DNA of 24,912 bases from Phoronis ovalis (GCA_028565635.1 JAOXYB010061834.1:1-24912); one strand, 5' to 3'. Counted from the stretch's first letter, positions 1-11,632 are shown. Made by a program: numbers and translations. Notes: generated by a model from the letters alone, not told the origin.

Positions 1-73
1 GCCACTCGAAGTACACAGCGATTACCACACATGTAACACATGAAATAACATAATCTAATGTGTATTCTGTTAC
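1..73 (-). other. Start of gene A intron 3 (46/47 homeobox intron)
   Basis: The donor GTAACAG begins at 73-72. The remaining bases to the window edge are non-coding, and the exon with homeodomain helix 3 is not reached. Confidence 0.75.
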
Positions 74-197
74 CTGGATTCTGTCTTCTGGCAAGCTAGT
101 TCTCATCGATAAAATTTCACGCGCGTTTACGTCCGGGTAATGTGCTTCGTGAAATGCCTTTTCTAACAGTTCAGCCTGTTGATTGGTAAAAATTGTC
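74..197 (-). CDS. Gene A exon 3: homeodomain residues 6-46, divergent
   Basis: The acceptor is ATTGTAG|G and the donor is ATCCAG|GTAACA, for 124 nt, the same length as gene B exon 3. It codes [30 protein letters not shown] and [20 protein letters not shown] and LPEDRIQ are Vsx hallmarks. Helix 1 is unusual: Gln11, Ala13 and Leu15 stand where gene B has Tyr, Ile and Glu, and Asn29 replaces Tyr. The core F8, L16 and F20 are kept. The exon is open and shows no stop or frameshift. Confidence 0.9.
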
Positions 198-3100
198 CTA
201 CAATATAAACAAAAGCGATTTCTTAAACGTCATTGCGAATATATATTTTTTTTTTTAAATTTAACTTGTTTTTATTTTGTGCAATAAATACGTAATGTGA
301 CAAATAAAAAAGGGAAAGAAGATTGATTTTATTTTAAGGATCAGTTCACTACCAGCTTTTTCGTGTACAACTTTGGCATGCACTTATTTTTGTAAACAAA
401 ATAATTCAAAAGGAAAAAACAATTTAGTCCAAGTTTGATAGATTCCATTACGTCATGCTGTATTTATCGCAGTACGTTTGTGGCTCTTTTATCACCCATT
501 GAATATGCAGGTGCTGGATCGTTTATTTGTTTATAAATATATGTACTTCTTAAGACATGTACTTGTTACGTCATTATTTACTGTTTAATGCCATGCTTGT
601 ACATTTAAGACACGTATATCTTAGTCACTAGTAAGCATAGCTAGTATTGTCGTATTTAATTTTCGTACTTGTGCAGTGTTTAAAAATGCATCGAAATGTA
701 CCCTGTCTTAAGAACTAGCCACAATATCATCTAATTACGAGGAGTAAGAGAATCTACAATGAATCTTAGTGTTTGCGTGCCGCGAATGATAGGTTTTGGA
801 AACAAATTATGGTCCTGTCAACATATCAAGACAGCGAGTAGCCTATCCCACTGGAATCTGATTCGTGTTGTAGATTTAGTAAAAAAGGTAACACATTTAT
901 CCCAGGACATTTGTGACTTAACTGGGCCCGAATTAGACAAATCTCGAATAGGAAAACAAATAACTGATGACAACTGAGTTATTTGCAATATTTTATTTTA
1001 ATACGAATAATCGTTGCAAAAGGAATTGTCAATTCATTCCGTTTGTAAAAATCCAGGGCAATACTTTTTTCATGGATTCTTTTTAACTTTCTATATCTTG
1101 GGCGCTGTCGATGGGAACGGAAATGCGGACTTGTCTTATTTTTGAAGTCATGCGCATGCGTACAGGTATCATAAAAACAAACAAATGCGACGTTTTTCCA
1201 AATAGAACCTGTCTGCTAAATTTTATAAAAACAGATGAAACCAAAATTCACTGTTAAATCACTACTTGGAAGGTTAATTCTTTTATATCGGTGATAAACC
1301 AATGAAATTTAGGAAATTGACAATTATGACTATTCAAAGCATCATTAGTACTTTTAAAATACAAAAATTACTTGAAATATACAAATTGTTGGAAAGTAAA
1401 TTCACGAAAATTTTACATATTAATACAAATAAGAATAGTGTATATTTATTATCATCCCGTTAGGGAGAATTCAAAAGGACTGAAAACTATGAACAAGTAA
1501 TATTTGTTAGTTGTGCATGGAAACAAATGTTTGTGCAGTTACCTTCCCTATGTATACTTTTTTGTTCATTAATAGCAGGTACTGCATATCAATAACACAC
1601 AATGTTAAGGGACAATTGCCAACATTATTGAAATATTTTTGGAAATGTAACACATTTAACATACACCAACATAAATTGTTAAATATCCATTGAGTATGAA
1701 AAGTGGTAGAGGAGGGCAATAATTCTTATCTTAACCAGAAAATGACATAACTAGTTAAGCTTGGTATGACTTCATAGACCCCCGAGATTATTTATTAGTA
1801 TAGCTAATAGAAAAATGATGAAGTTGATGAAATCGAATCAAAATGTTATGCACTTTGCTTTCTTTATAGCTAGAAAGTTTAAACAATTTCTTAATAGCAA
1901 AATATCAGTAAAATCCCCAAGCTTCTAAAAGTTACCTGTGCCTCCTGCGCTTCTTTTTCCTGGATGTTAACGTTGATAAATTGCACGATCTATCAAAAAA
2001 GCTCTCTGTTTCTGTCCCTGAAACAATAAATAAATTACAGCATGTATACTACAAATACATCAAAATAAGAATTCTAAACTTGCTCTTAAAATAGAAAAAA
2101 TATGTATGATAAATAAATTATATTTATAAGTAATATTTATAATAACTTATAATTAAATATTGTCTGCAGAAATGTTCATACTACTTGATCTTTCATGATA
2201 ACAGACAGAGACGATATATTCCCCTTATGCATATCTAGGGTATACACGCCCTTGACAAAAGCAGATTAAACTCTTAAAAATCAATAAATTGATGCTCCAG
2301 GTATTTGCTTAATATTTGAACATACAGTTTAAGTTGGCTTTAGAATGACTATGTACCAAAATCATGTTTAAATCTGTCAATGCAAATAATGTCCAGGAAA
2401 TGTGATTGTTATCCTGCGGCAATGCTGAGCAAATAGTGTTTGATGAGAATAGTAAATAATATTTCGCACCGAGTGTCGTCCAAGTGAGAATATTTGGCGC
2501 ATTAGTTCAGAGAGAATTCTTGGAGAAAATATTAGAAGCTGCTGGCGAAACTAAGCATTTGTATCAGTACACTTTAATTGCACTGCTGGCGAAACTAAGC
2601 ATTTGTATCAGTACACTTTAATTGCACATTCGAGGGAAATGTGTTGAAGCCTGATGCAATTTGAACTATTAAACTGGATCGCAAATCCTCGCGTACAAGT
2701 TTAATAAAGCAACACAATTATATTCTCAAATGTATAGTAGCCTTTCGCTGCTTTTAGTATGAAATGCTTATTATATTCTTTGTATATTCAGTAAGGGATT
2801 TTTTTATTATATATATGATCCAGGTAAAACGACGTCGGAGTATTTTATGGAATAAAGTGCCGGGTTTATATCAATATAACAGTTTACAAAACTAACACTG
2901 AACATGTTCAGTGACATGCTAAGCAGCGACTAACAAGCATAATACTTTTCAAAATGCCAATCTACTGTTATCATTAAATCAATTTTACTCATTCCGAAAT
3001 CATTCATAAAATTAATACTCATCAAAAATTATAATCCCAAGATATATTTGATCTAGCAAGACAGTCAGGTACTTATGTCCTTAAACTCTTCTTGTTATCA

Positions 3101-5133
3101 AATTTGGAAAAAGGTGATCTCGTCTAGATCTGATTATTACTACTTGGAACTAAAGTGCGCATGAACAGCAAAAATCCATGATTGAAATATCTGTAATGCA
3201 TTTTAATTAAAATTAAAAATAAAACTAAAAAGTTAAAAATACTTTATTGATACTAAAAGGTTTAAAAAGGTCACTTATAGTTAAACCGCATAGGTACAAA
3301 AACAATAAAAATCTTGAATTGAACTATTTAGTAATACTTTCAAATCAAACTAAACGATTTAGAGACATTTAAATGAAAATAAGTTGACTGAAAAGGTCAC
3401 CCTTTTAGGTTTTTAAAGTATTACAAAAAATTCAATAGCATAATACATTTCATAAGTAATTATAGAACAATATGTTTTTTCGATTTTGTAATTAGCTAAT
3501 TGTGAACGTTGTTCAGAATACTATGAAGACTAGTTTTTAACAGTTAGCTTATTACTTTAGAAATTAGTTATTAACAGTTTAGAATTCCCAGATGCAACTC
3601 TTCAAATTACCTCAATAACTATAAACCATAAGTGCTATAAAATACATCGTTTTAAAGGCAAGTTAAGTTTCAATTAGAAGATTAGTAAGCAATCTGAAAT
3701 CAACAGGGATTTTTTTATTTGTTATTTCAAGGTTTTTTTTATTGAATGCTTATAATTGTAGTAAATAAATAATACATCTATTTTTGCGAAAACTGGAATT
3801 TTATCTAATGCATTCTAACAATTTCTGTCCTCTAATGTCTCCTCCAATTTTATTATATACAGGTAGATCTTTACGCGTTCTTTTCTAAAATAATATTACT
3901 ATTATAGACAAGAAACTGATTATATCTCTGATTATATCTATGATGTTAAAAAATGAAATGTTGATGCTTTTTGAAAATGCCTCATCTATAATTGTATTAT
4001 GGTGCGCATTTTTTACATTGCAATACGCTTCTCTAACAGTGGGGAATATTTTTATAAGCACTAATTAATTCTAGAGAAGCAAACTAATCCTATATGTGTG
4101 TTTCGCTATGCATCAGTAACTTGTTAAAAACTTTTTAAACGTTATTCAAAGTTAAGAAAACATTTGATGTCGCAAATAATAATTTCAGCAATAATACAGA
4201 AATTAAAAATCTAAAATTAGATATTAAACTGCCTTTTTATTCTTAAAAGATAGAAGACATAGATAAAGTATGTATAATGAAATTATAGGATAATAGAAGA
4301 GACACGTGGAATAATAATAGTTTGATTTGGGCACGATAAAACAATATTATTGTAATTAATAAGTTTTCAGTAAGTTGGTTTATTAGACAAGGGTTCTGCA
4401 TTCTCCTAATAACTTGGATGTTTTAGTACGTATCACACAGCCATTATAAACTTGTGATTTAATTTTTTTATTAGTCTACAAGAAAACGGATTAGGGTACT
4501 AGAGCATGCACTTTTTGAATCATCCTTTATAAGATTAAATTACAATTTCATTAATTACTTCCTTCTTAACGCCGTGCGAATTTTATACAGCAAGAACCCG
4601 TTTTTTAACCCACTTTATTAATAAATTACAAAAACAAAAACTTTTTTTATAATTCCATATGTAATTTTGAAATTGATTTTTATACAGCTAATGATTCAGT
4701 TATGAATGCAATTAGTGTTGAAAATGAATTTAATTTATTTATGCTTACCATGGTATGTCCCTGGAGATTTTAAATGTTTTGCTGTTGCTGCTGTCGTTGG
4801 GTGAATGTATTCACTTCCTTGTGCCATAGTCATAGATCCTGGTGTCCACGCACTGTAAGGAGGGGGTGGTGGAGCTGTAGACACAGTTGGAGGAGAAACA
4901 TGCTGAAAACTAGCATACGTTTGCGGCACAAATGTTTGTATTGTATTGTCCTGAAATATTTGAGCTGTTTGTTGATTTCCTAAACCTAAGATTTCATGTA
5001 TAGCAAAGCTTGCTCTCTGAGGTGATATTGTTGACGTCAGTCCTTGATGCTGATGGTACCCCCTAGAAACATCCGCCATCGGACCGCTCATAGATAAGGG
5101 TAAACGAGAGTACGGATTTAGTACAGAATTCAT
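74..5133 (-). CDS. Gene A: second Vsx-family homeobox gene, 5' three exons, cut by the left window edge
   Basis: I assembled join(5133-4749, 2017-1936, 197-74) on the minus strand: 591 nt or 197 codons, in frame throughout with GT-AG introns in phases 1, 2 and 0, as in gene B. The protein has an octapeptide-like FAIHEILGL at residues 43-51, a PPPPP run, a basic run at 148-156, and homeodomain residues 1-46 at 152-197. It ends LPEDRIQ at the 46/47 intron. Homeodomain helix 3, the CVC domain and the C-terminus must lie left of position 1, so Q50 and CVC cannot be confirmed. The homeodomain piece differs from gene B at 12 of 41 positions in the shared exon. The shared exon architecture makes it a Vsx paralogue. 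No sign of decay is seen in these exons. Confidence 0.87.
198..1935 (-). other. Gene A intron 2
   Basis: This 1.7-kb AT-rich intron is bounded by GTAACT (1935) and ATTGTAG (198). It contains a plus-strand ATG frame of 72 codons (759-977) with no recognisable domain, and an NRF1-like palindrome at 1149-1162. I see nothing else coding in it. Confidence 0.85.
1936..2017 (-). CDS. Gene A exon 2: basic linker leading into the homeodomain
   Basis: This 82-nt exon has acceptor TTGTTTCAG|GG and donor GCACAG|GTAACT. It enters in phase 1 (G+GG makes Gly129) and leaves in phase 2 (AG+G makes Arg156). The product reads [18 protein letters not shown], then RKKKRRRH. The basic run before the homeodomain and the exact phases match gene B exon 2. 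The acidic/Phe part is not conserved between the paralogues. Confidence 0.88.
2018..4748 (-). other. Gene A intron 1
   Basis: This 2.7-kb intron is bounded by GTAAGC (4748) and TTTCAG (2018). It is very AT-rich. It contains the perfect 44-bp duplication at 2539-2626, a TAATTAGC palindrome at 3489-3501, and two AAAGGTCAC-like nuclear-receptor half-sites near 3268 and 3391. No coding signal is seen. Confidence 0.85.
2539..2626. repeat. Perfect 44-bp tandem duplication (two copies)
   Basis: The sequence beginning CTGCTGGCGAAACTAAGCAT runs 2539-2582 and is repeated without a mismatch at 2583-2626. Two identical copies imply a recent local duplication, or polymorphism in copy number. It lies in gene A intron 1, with no splice site or frame involved. 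Confidence 0.95.
4749..5133 (-). CDS. Gene A exon 1: N-terminus with octapeptide motif
   Basis: The ATG at 5133-5131 is the first in-frame ATG after an in-frame TAG about 40 nt upstream. The exon codes 128 residues plus one base and ends CCATG|GTAAGC (donor 4748-4747), phase 1. FAIHEILGL at 43-51 corresponds to FAIQDLLGL of gene B, and both are preceded by a nearby Gln-Arg pair. A Pro-rich segment with PPPPPYSAW follows at about residues 88-98. The remainder is Ser/Thr/Gln-rich and probably disordered. Confidence 0.88.
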
Positions 5134-5185
5134 GATGTCCTCGAGTGAGAAAAAATCCGCAATAAGGACACTCTACGGGATGATG

Positions 5186-5195
5186 TATTTATATA
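5186..5195 (-). promoter_or_regulatory. TATA box of gene A
   Basis: On the minus strand this reads TATATAAATA, ending 53 bp upstream of the ATG at 5133. A start about 31 bp downstream would fall near 5164 and give a 5' leader of roughly 30 nt. The position relative to a well-supported first exon makes this a good core-promoter candidate. The transcription start itself is inferred. Confidence 0.55.
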
Positions 5196-5241
5196 AAGAG
5201 TGACCACGAGATGTAACCAGCAAAGCATCCATACAATGTTA

Positions 5242-5288
5242 GGATTAACGATGTATTCCAAACAAATGCTGTGATTCGTTAATCGAAT
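5242..5288. promoter_or_regulatory. Upstream homeodomain-type sites of gene A
   Basis: GGATTA at 5242-5247 (TAATCC on the gene strand) is the Otx/Crx core, about 50 bp upstream of the TATA box. ATTCG-TTAAT-CGAAT at 5274-5288 is an inverted repeat with 5-bp arms around a TTAAT centre. Otx proteins regulate visual-system genes in many animals, but short motifs occur by chance and binding is not shown. Confidence 0.3.
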
Positions 5289-8200
5289 GGAATAAATAGA
5301 AGGAGAATATCCACCCCTTAGTGACACTTTTGACAGGGCTATCTGCCAATCAAATCGCAGCGTGAATAAACTCGCCGACTTAAAATTTCGGGTAAATGTT
5401 TTAAGATTTACAGCTATTAAACAAAACTTTTTCACGCAAACGAGTATTTTGCGATGAAAAAGGTGAATAATTCGTATTACTGGTGATTACATGAAAATAA
5501 AACTTTTTAAAACTAATAAGAAGTTTAACTAACAAGAGGTTTAATAGTCAACTTTTTCAAAATTCTCAAAACTTGAATTATTAACAATAATTTAAAACAT
5601 TCTTTTCGGATGAGTCAATTTGTTTCATTAAAAACCTGGTATGTAGTACATCTCCTTAAAAAAACTTTATATATACATATGAGCAAAATTTAAGAGCCCA
5701 ATAAACTCGCAGGTGTTTTGTATGTTTGTCTGATAACACTTTTTCTCAATGAGAATCATTAGACAAATGTTGATTGTGTTTGATAAAGAAGGATCCTACT
5801 GTTATCTTCTATTCACTATTCACTCTTTCGTTTGTTAAGTGATTACTCCTTATTTTCTTCCTATTCTTGTCAAACACACAATTATGTTTAATTTTCTATG
5901 TAGACCTTAACATGCCACAAGATGTGTTATTTTCACTTCGAAGCTGAGTCGCTGAAACGCTATCCTATTAGGTCATGATCACCAGTTAAATGTACCGAAA
6001 TTTTTCAATATTGTTTTAAAAAACAAAACAAAAGATAACGTCACCAATAAACATCTATCTAGGATAATATACAAGTAATAGTCATATTTTCTTTATACCT
6101 AACATTAAAACCTTAAAATCATAAAGAAATGTATATAACACATTCATTTCTTATAAACCGAAAAATTGGAAAACTACCATGAAAAAAAAAAATTCAAGGT
6201 AACATATTAATGCGTGTGTGACATTAATGTTCTTTGTGTTAGGCACAAGACAGTAGCACATTATATGACATTTTCATTATTAAATTTAATATAAAATTGG
6301 CAAGACTGATTTCTTAAGAATGAAAACCCTCTTTAGATATTATTAGCATGTTTTTGTACACTTAATTTCTAATTATGATTTTAAATTACACCCCAATTCG
6401 ATATGTAAAGAAATATAGATAGTAAAACTTGTCAATTTCATTGTAAGTAGCGATGTTTGTGATTAAACAGATAAGAGCTAAAATCACTGCTTCCCAACTG
6501 TTTCTTGACGGGTTATTCTATAGTGCTGTCATCTAAATCTTTTCTCAAATTTCCGTGGACATCTGTAAGCGAAACAAATGGTTTTGCTACATTATGGTAC
6601 TTTTTAAAAATAATTGTCTGCTACTGACAAAACACAAAAAACAACAAATTTCTTAAAGAAAAGTATATATTGATATATTTTTTAATGCACAACTTACGCC
6701 GTACGTAGTTAAAATAATAATATCATTAAATTATTAAACATTTCAGGTGCAAGATTAATTTAATTTAAGATAATGTAATTGTAATTATAGACAGTAATCA
6801 CCCGTTATGCAGTAAACTCCGCTTCATTGCAAGGTTTTTGAAATCAGCGCCGTAAATTGTCTAATATGTTCTTGGGTTCGTTATATTTCCAAGAAGAGTG
6901 TTTGATTTCCTTCACTGTGAGCTTTACGTAGGAGCCCCTCCTCTTTCATTAACTTTGACCAAGAGAGGTAATTATCTTCGCTGTTGGACAGTGACATTTT
7001 CTTTCTTACATAGTTATGTGTAACAAGAAATCCAATAAAAATTTTGACAAGTGCCGTGTCACCTAAACGGACAGAAATTTGTTCACCTAAATTCCAACCA
7101 GGAAAATGATGATATTCCAAATATAATGACTACATAGTATGTGAGATGTGCACAATTGCTCAGAAAATGAAATTGTGTAAATAATACAAAATAAGAAAAG
7201 CTATGCAGCTACTTAACACTTTTTGCTGTACTAATACAACAATGATATCTTCCGTACTATATATACGCTTCTCACTTTGGTCAACGTTGCTGTCTTTCGG
7301 GCTCCTCATTACTATATATTCAAGATACGAATTTTAATAATAGTAATTAGCGTCACACCTGATATTGAAAAAAAGAAATAATAAATTTCAAGTTATAAAA
7401 GCATATTACTTTTCCTAGAAAAACAAAGCCACGAAGCCAATGTGATATATTGTGCAAAAATTAATGTTTCCTGTCAGAATTATTATATTAATTACATACA
7501 AGATAGTTAAGTGTCATCTTCCTTTTGCGTAACACATTTGAAATTAACAAAATGTCTTAAGTGTCATAATTGGTTTTCTTTAGCACTTCTATTCTCCTAT
7601 AAATATGATTACGTTCTTTATAATTGGACATTAGTTCAAACTTATACTATAGTATAGAATATACTAGGAATCTTGTAATTTGAACTGTAATGACTAAGGT
7701 AACAAATGAAACACAAATACGTCATTCTAACTTCCAAAATCGTCAATATACAATAAAATTGTCAACAATAGGCTTCGAAACGTCTTTATATCTTTGACAT
7801 TTTATTAGCGAAAAAGAGTCCATTTACTTTTTGTATGTTTAATCTATCTCAAAACCTACAAAAAATAATTTATTACCGAAAAATTGCAATTTTCCGAAAA
7901 TGATCCTCAACCGAACTTAATTATTTGCAGGTGCTATCTCATTACCGTGAATCTTTAGTCACCTTTAGTTCATTTATTTGGCATGTTTCTCCTGTGTATT
8001 TGTCTTTTGTAATAACGGAATATTGTTGAAATAGTAGTCAATTTTGGAACACTATTATTTCGTGCTGAGAAAAAGTGCGTAAATGTTGTTGTTAGCAGCA
8101 TGAAATATGTTAATTACATAAAAGGTAACTGTTTGCAAGGTATTAGCAAAAATGATACTTTCTATTTTCTACTTTCTATTTTCTTGAAAACTATTACTTC

Positions 8201-9809
8201 CTGTAAATATATACAAGTAAATGATATTTTTAGCACTAACAAATGTGTTAATTACTAAAATAAATGTATTTTGCTGATTAGCTAAGATAGATTGCAAAAA
8301 TTAATTATCTAATTATCTGTTTGAGTTTCGTGTTATTGACTAAAAGCTAGGCGAGAATTTGTTGTTTGCTTCTTATAAAGGTAAATTATTAGTTGCATTT
8401 TGGTTTCTTATGCATTGAAGTATCATGTTTATACAGTATAAACAGCAAAAATGTGTTATTCCTATACTGAAAATCAACATTGTTGCATGGGACACAATTA
8501 GCAACAAAATTAGTAGTAAACTGTGATATTCAAACCTTTAGCTTATCGGAGGATTTTACCGTTTAACTGTATATACTGAACATTATATTGACTAGATACT
8601 TTTCTTCACAAATCCTTATCATGTAGAATGTTCATGTAACTATTTCCCTGTTCCCTGTAAACTCCCATATAAACATATATCTGACATTCCGTGTTTTTCG
8701 CTCTGTCTGTGTTCTTGTTTGCACTGTTTAGCTCTCAAGGTTTTCACTCAAAGAAGAATGAAAGGTATTCATGCGTTTTTATGGTTGTGGTTGCGGAAAT
8801 TCATGTAATTTCAGTGAATTACTTTTTGACATTTATTTAATTAGTGTCTTATTACTACTAGTACATTTGTAGTTTAAGAATTAGGCAACAACAAAAAATC
8901 ATTATCTAATTATTAACTAAATATTAAACTAATTTTGTCGCTGTTACCTCTAATGAATTAGCCTCAAAACACGTGTCTTGCTTCTAAAGAGTCTGTCACT
9001 CAGTGTATGGCCCACACAGTGAGGGAATTTTGAGAAATCTTGTTTCTCTGCTGGAGTCCCTTCAAACACGCATAAAAATTAGCTGGAATTACTGTCTATA
9101 TTTTACTCTAGCGTACAGTTACTTTGTAAAATTTTAACTTGACAGTTTCAATTTCACGTAACATCTGGACGTGGGAATGATTTTTGTTGTTCCAGATCCG
9201 TACTCATCGACAAATATGTAAAAAATAAATAAAGCTCTAAACAATTGTTCTGGTTCTGTATACATTGTGTTATCAAGTACCGAAATTGATGTTTGTTATT
9301 TTCGTACCTTTGTCCGTTTGTAACTGACATGCATCTGGTGGAATAAACATTGTAGTTGATATAAATAAAAGTTCTACACAAATCACAGAAATTGTGACAG
9401 TCATCATGAAAATTCTATGTGAATTAAATGTTGTTGATTACCTTCTTTTCAGATGCAATACTCGCGCGATCAGAGTAAAATTAAGGGCAACGCAAAACTA
9501 TTATAATATTAATAGTGAATGGAACATGTTATGTTTGTTTTTATATTTACATGAAATGCTGCAAAAGAATGTGTTAATTAGTTCACTGCACCACCTACTT
9601 ATACTTATGTATGCACCAATAAAAGCACATCATTATTTATGAATTGAGGATAGCTATCAAACCCGGCCATATTAACAAATTTAACACTATTTTGATAAGA
9701 AGGTAAAATAATTAATTGCAGATAATATTTTTTCACCCTATTGCACACTGGGTACGGGTATGCATACGAGTCTTTTAGCAAAGGAAAAGATTACTGTTAC
9801 TTATGTATT

Positions 9810-9903
9810 TGACCTTTATATATTAGATGACCCTCAAATGATTTTTGGATTTCGTTTCTTTTTAAATGTTGACCTCTGAATGACCTTTGGCTTTTCAAGG
9901 TAC
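9810..9903 (-). promoter_or_regulatory. Cluster of nuclear-receptor half-sites including a perfect DR5
   Basis: TGACCT occurs at 9870-9875 and again at 9881-9886 with five bases between. On the minus strand this is AGGTCA-TTCAG-AGGTCA, the canonical DR5 retinoic-acid response element type. Further half-sites are TGACCT at 9810-9815 and TGACCC at 9828-9833, with a TCAAGGTA extended half-site at 9895-9902. Four half-sites and a variant within 94 bp is dense for such AT-rich DNA. Which receptor, if any, binds is not known. Confidence 0.5.
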
Positions 9904-10070
9904 GGAAATTCTTCTGGTATGACTACATTTGGGTATCAATTACTATTATTTTGAAATGATAAGCCCGAATTGAAAATACAATAATGATAAATATAGATAG
10001 GAAGGCATTGCAGTAATTTAATAAAAGTTTTAGCAAGTTAGCTTGAGTGTAAACATATGCGTAAATTGCC

Positions 10071-10076
10071 TTTATT
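10071..10076 (-). terminator. Nearest canonical poly(A) signal downstream of gene B
   Basis: AATAAA on the minus strand first occurs here, 1.56 kb past the gene B stop. No AATAAA or ATTAAA is present closer. A TATAAA variant at 11405-11400 lies about 230 nt past the stop and could be used instead. The 3' end is therefore uncertain. Confidence 0.25.
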
Positions 10077-11252
10077 GTTTATGTTAGAACCTGAGAGTAC
10101 CAGATAATGATCAATTTACAAACTAGCAAAGACTACAAAATATAACCTTATGATCACGTCAACAAACATATTCTAATAGGCGTAAAATTTTCAAGAAAGT
10201 GAAAAATAAAAATCTCTCTCAGTCTCAGACATATTCAGAATTAAACGCCCCTTAAATCGGTTAATGGTACAAGTACTAATTAGTCCCATGAAAAATGCCC
10301 AGAAAAAATGTGTTTGCTTCCTGCACAGTCTAGAAATAGTATATGTTGTGATTGTTGAAAATGGAAAGACAAATTGATTATTGTTACTCTGAAAAAATAA
10401 ACTGAAAAATTTGTGTTGAGTGTCAAAGCTTTTTCAATATGCAGGAGGACGCAAAATTCAAAATTACGATGCAGATTTTGAAAATAAATACTAAACCAAC
10501 AGTTGAAAGTTACTTATTAAACAATATAATGTAGATTGGTGTTTTACTGACATATAATAACTATATATACAAATAAATTATCATTTATACTCTCCCGCAT
10601 CTCTTTCTAGAAACACCTGTACAAGGCAACTATAACTATAATGTTCTTTCAATTACAATTACTGAAAACAACACAAACACACACATAATAAAATTCGCCC
10701 CTAACAGTCTGACCACAGTTCTATTTGATAATTGGTAATATGTATGCATTCCATGAGTTAATAATGCAATCTGTTTTCGAACAACGAAAAAATAGCAATG
10801 GCAATGATTTAGCTACAAAATTAAAACATGCGGACAAAATATAAGTTAAACAACAAAACAGTCTGTCATGATATACTGTACTTTGAATGTATGTAACGGA
10901 ACAAAATACTACATACAGTAAAACACCTTTTGATGTTAACTTCTCTAATGCTATTAATTGATCGGCACATCGAATATGCACTGACGAAACAGAAATCAAT
11001 CTAAACAGCCATAAATCGCATACATTCACAAGGATACATACTATACCATCTCGACGGGTGACAAACGTACATGGGGTTGTTAAGAAATAGTGGAAGTCAA
11101 CTTTGATAGAATATAACGGAATATAACCATCTTCCTGGTATTTAGTCTGAAGAATTATTTACAATTTCAGTCTTTCGTCGGCGTCAAAGCAGCTTCTGGC
11201 GGGGGTATTTACCACTTCTTACATATATTATGAATATGGAGTGTGCCGTCAA

Positions 11253-11519
11253 ATTAGTAATTTTTTCACCGCTAATCACTAAAAATGGCTCCATTTTTCA
11301 TAGAATTATTCCTAAGAATGGGTCCACTTTTGAACAAAATCCCTAAAAGGGGTGGGTATTTTTTTCACGATTTCATTTAGTTTAGCGTTTCCGGGAGAGT
11401 TTATAGCGAGAAAACCTTAAAAATAGGTCCTTTTTGTGACAGAAACCCAAACAATTTGGTCTATTTTTGACACCAAATCTCAAAAAATGAGTGGATATTT
11501 TGAGTTTTGGCTGCACATC
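11253..11519. repeat. Degenerate 33-bp-period tandem repeat (about 8 units)
   Basis: A core like ATGGGTCCATTTTTGA recurs, starting near 11253, 11285, 11318, 11352, (11387, poor), 11423, 11455 and 11487, with spacings of 32-36 bp. Between cores a second shared part resembles ACAAAATCCCTAAAA. The units have drifted strongly, so the array is old. It begins about 110 bp past gene B's stop and probably lies in its 3' untranslated region. On the minus strand some units read 11-residue peptide repeats, but the frame changes between units and stops occur, so it is not coding now. Confidence 0.65.
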
Positions 11520-11632
11520 TCCGTCTAAAACATGGTCAGTAAACCCCGGGAAACAGACACAGTATAATAAATAAACAATTAACAAAAGCATCATGCATAT
11601 GCTCGTAATAATAAAGATAAGTATATGTCGCA

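Larger units (their letters stand above)
5296..11632. other. Intergenic DNA between gene B and gene A
   Basis: This is about 6.3 kb of AT-rich sequence with no supported exon on either strand. Gene B's 3' untranslated region must occupy the right part. Within it are a TAATTAGC site at 7344, the DR5 cluster at 9810-9903 and the 33-bp-period repeat at 11253-11519. The longest open frames (10721-11029 minus, 9394-9642 plus) start at GTG and look like chance. Confidence 0.7.

Noticed and set aside
759-977. 72-codon plus-strand frame with a real ATG
   Set aside because: No domain, no paralogue in the window, no clear promoter or poly(A) signal, and it lies inside gene A intron 2. Frames of this size are expected by chance.
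10721-11029. 102-codon minus-strand frame downstream of gene B
   Set aside because: It begins at GTG and has no recognisable domain. Cys/Leu/Phe-rich translations are common in such DNA.
11281-11519. Coding 11-residue repeat protein on the minus strand
   Set aside because: Adjacent units are in different frames and stops interrupt them, so it is kept only as a DNA repeat.
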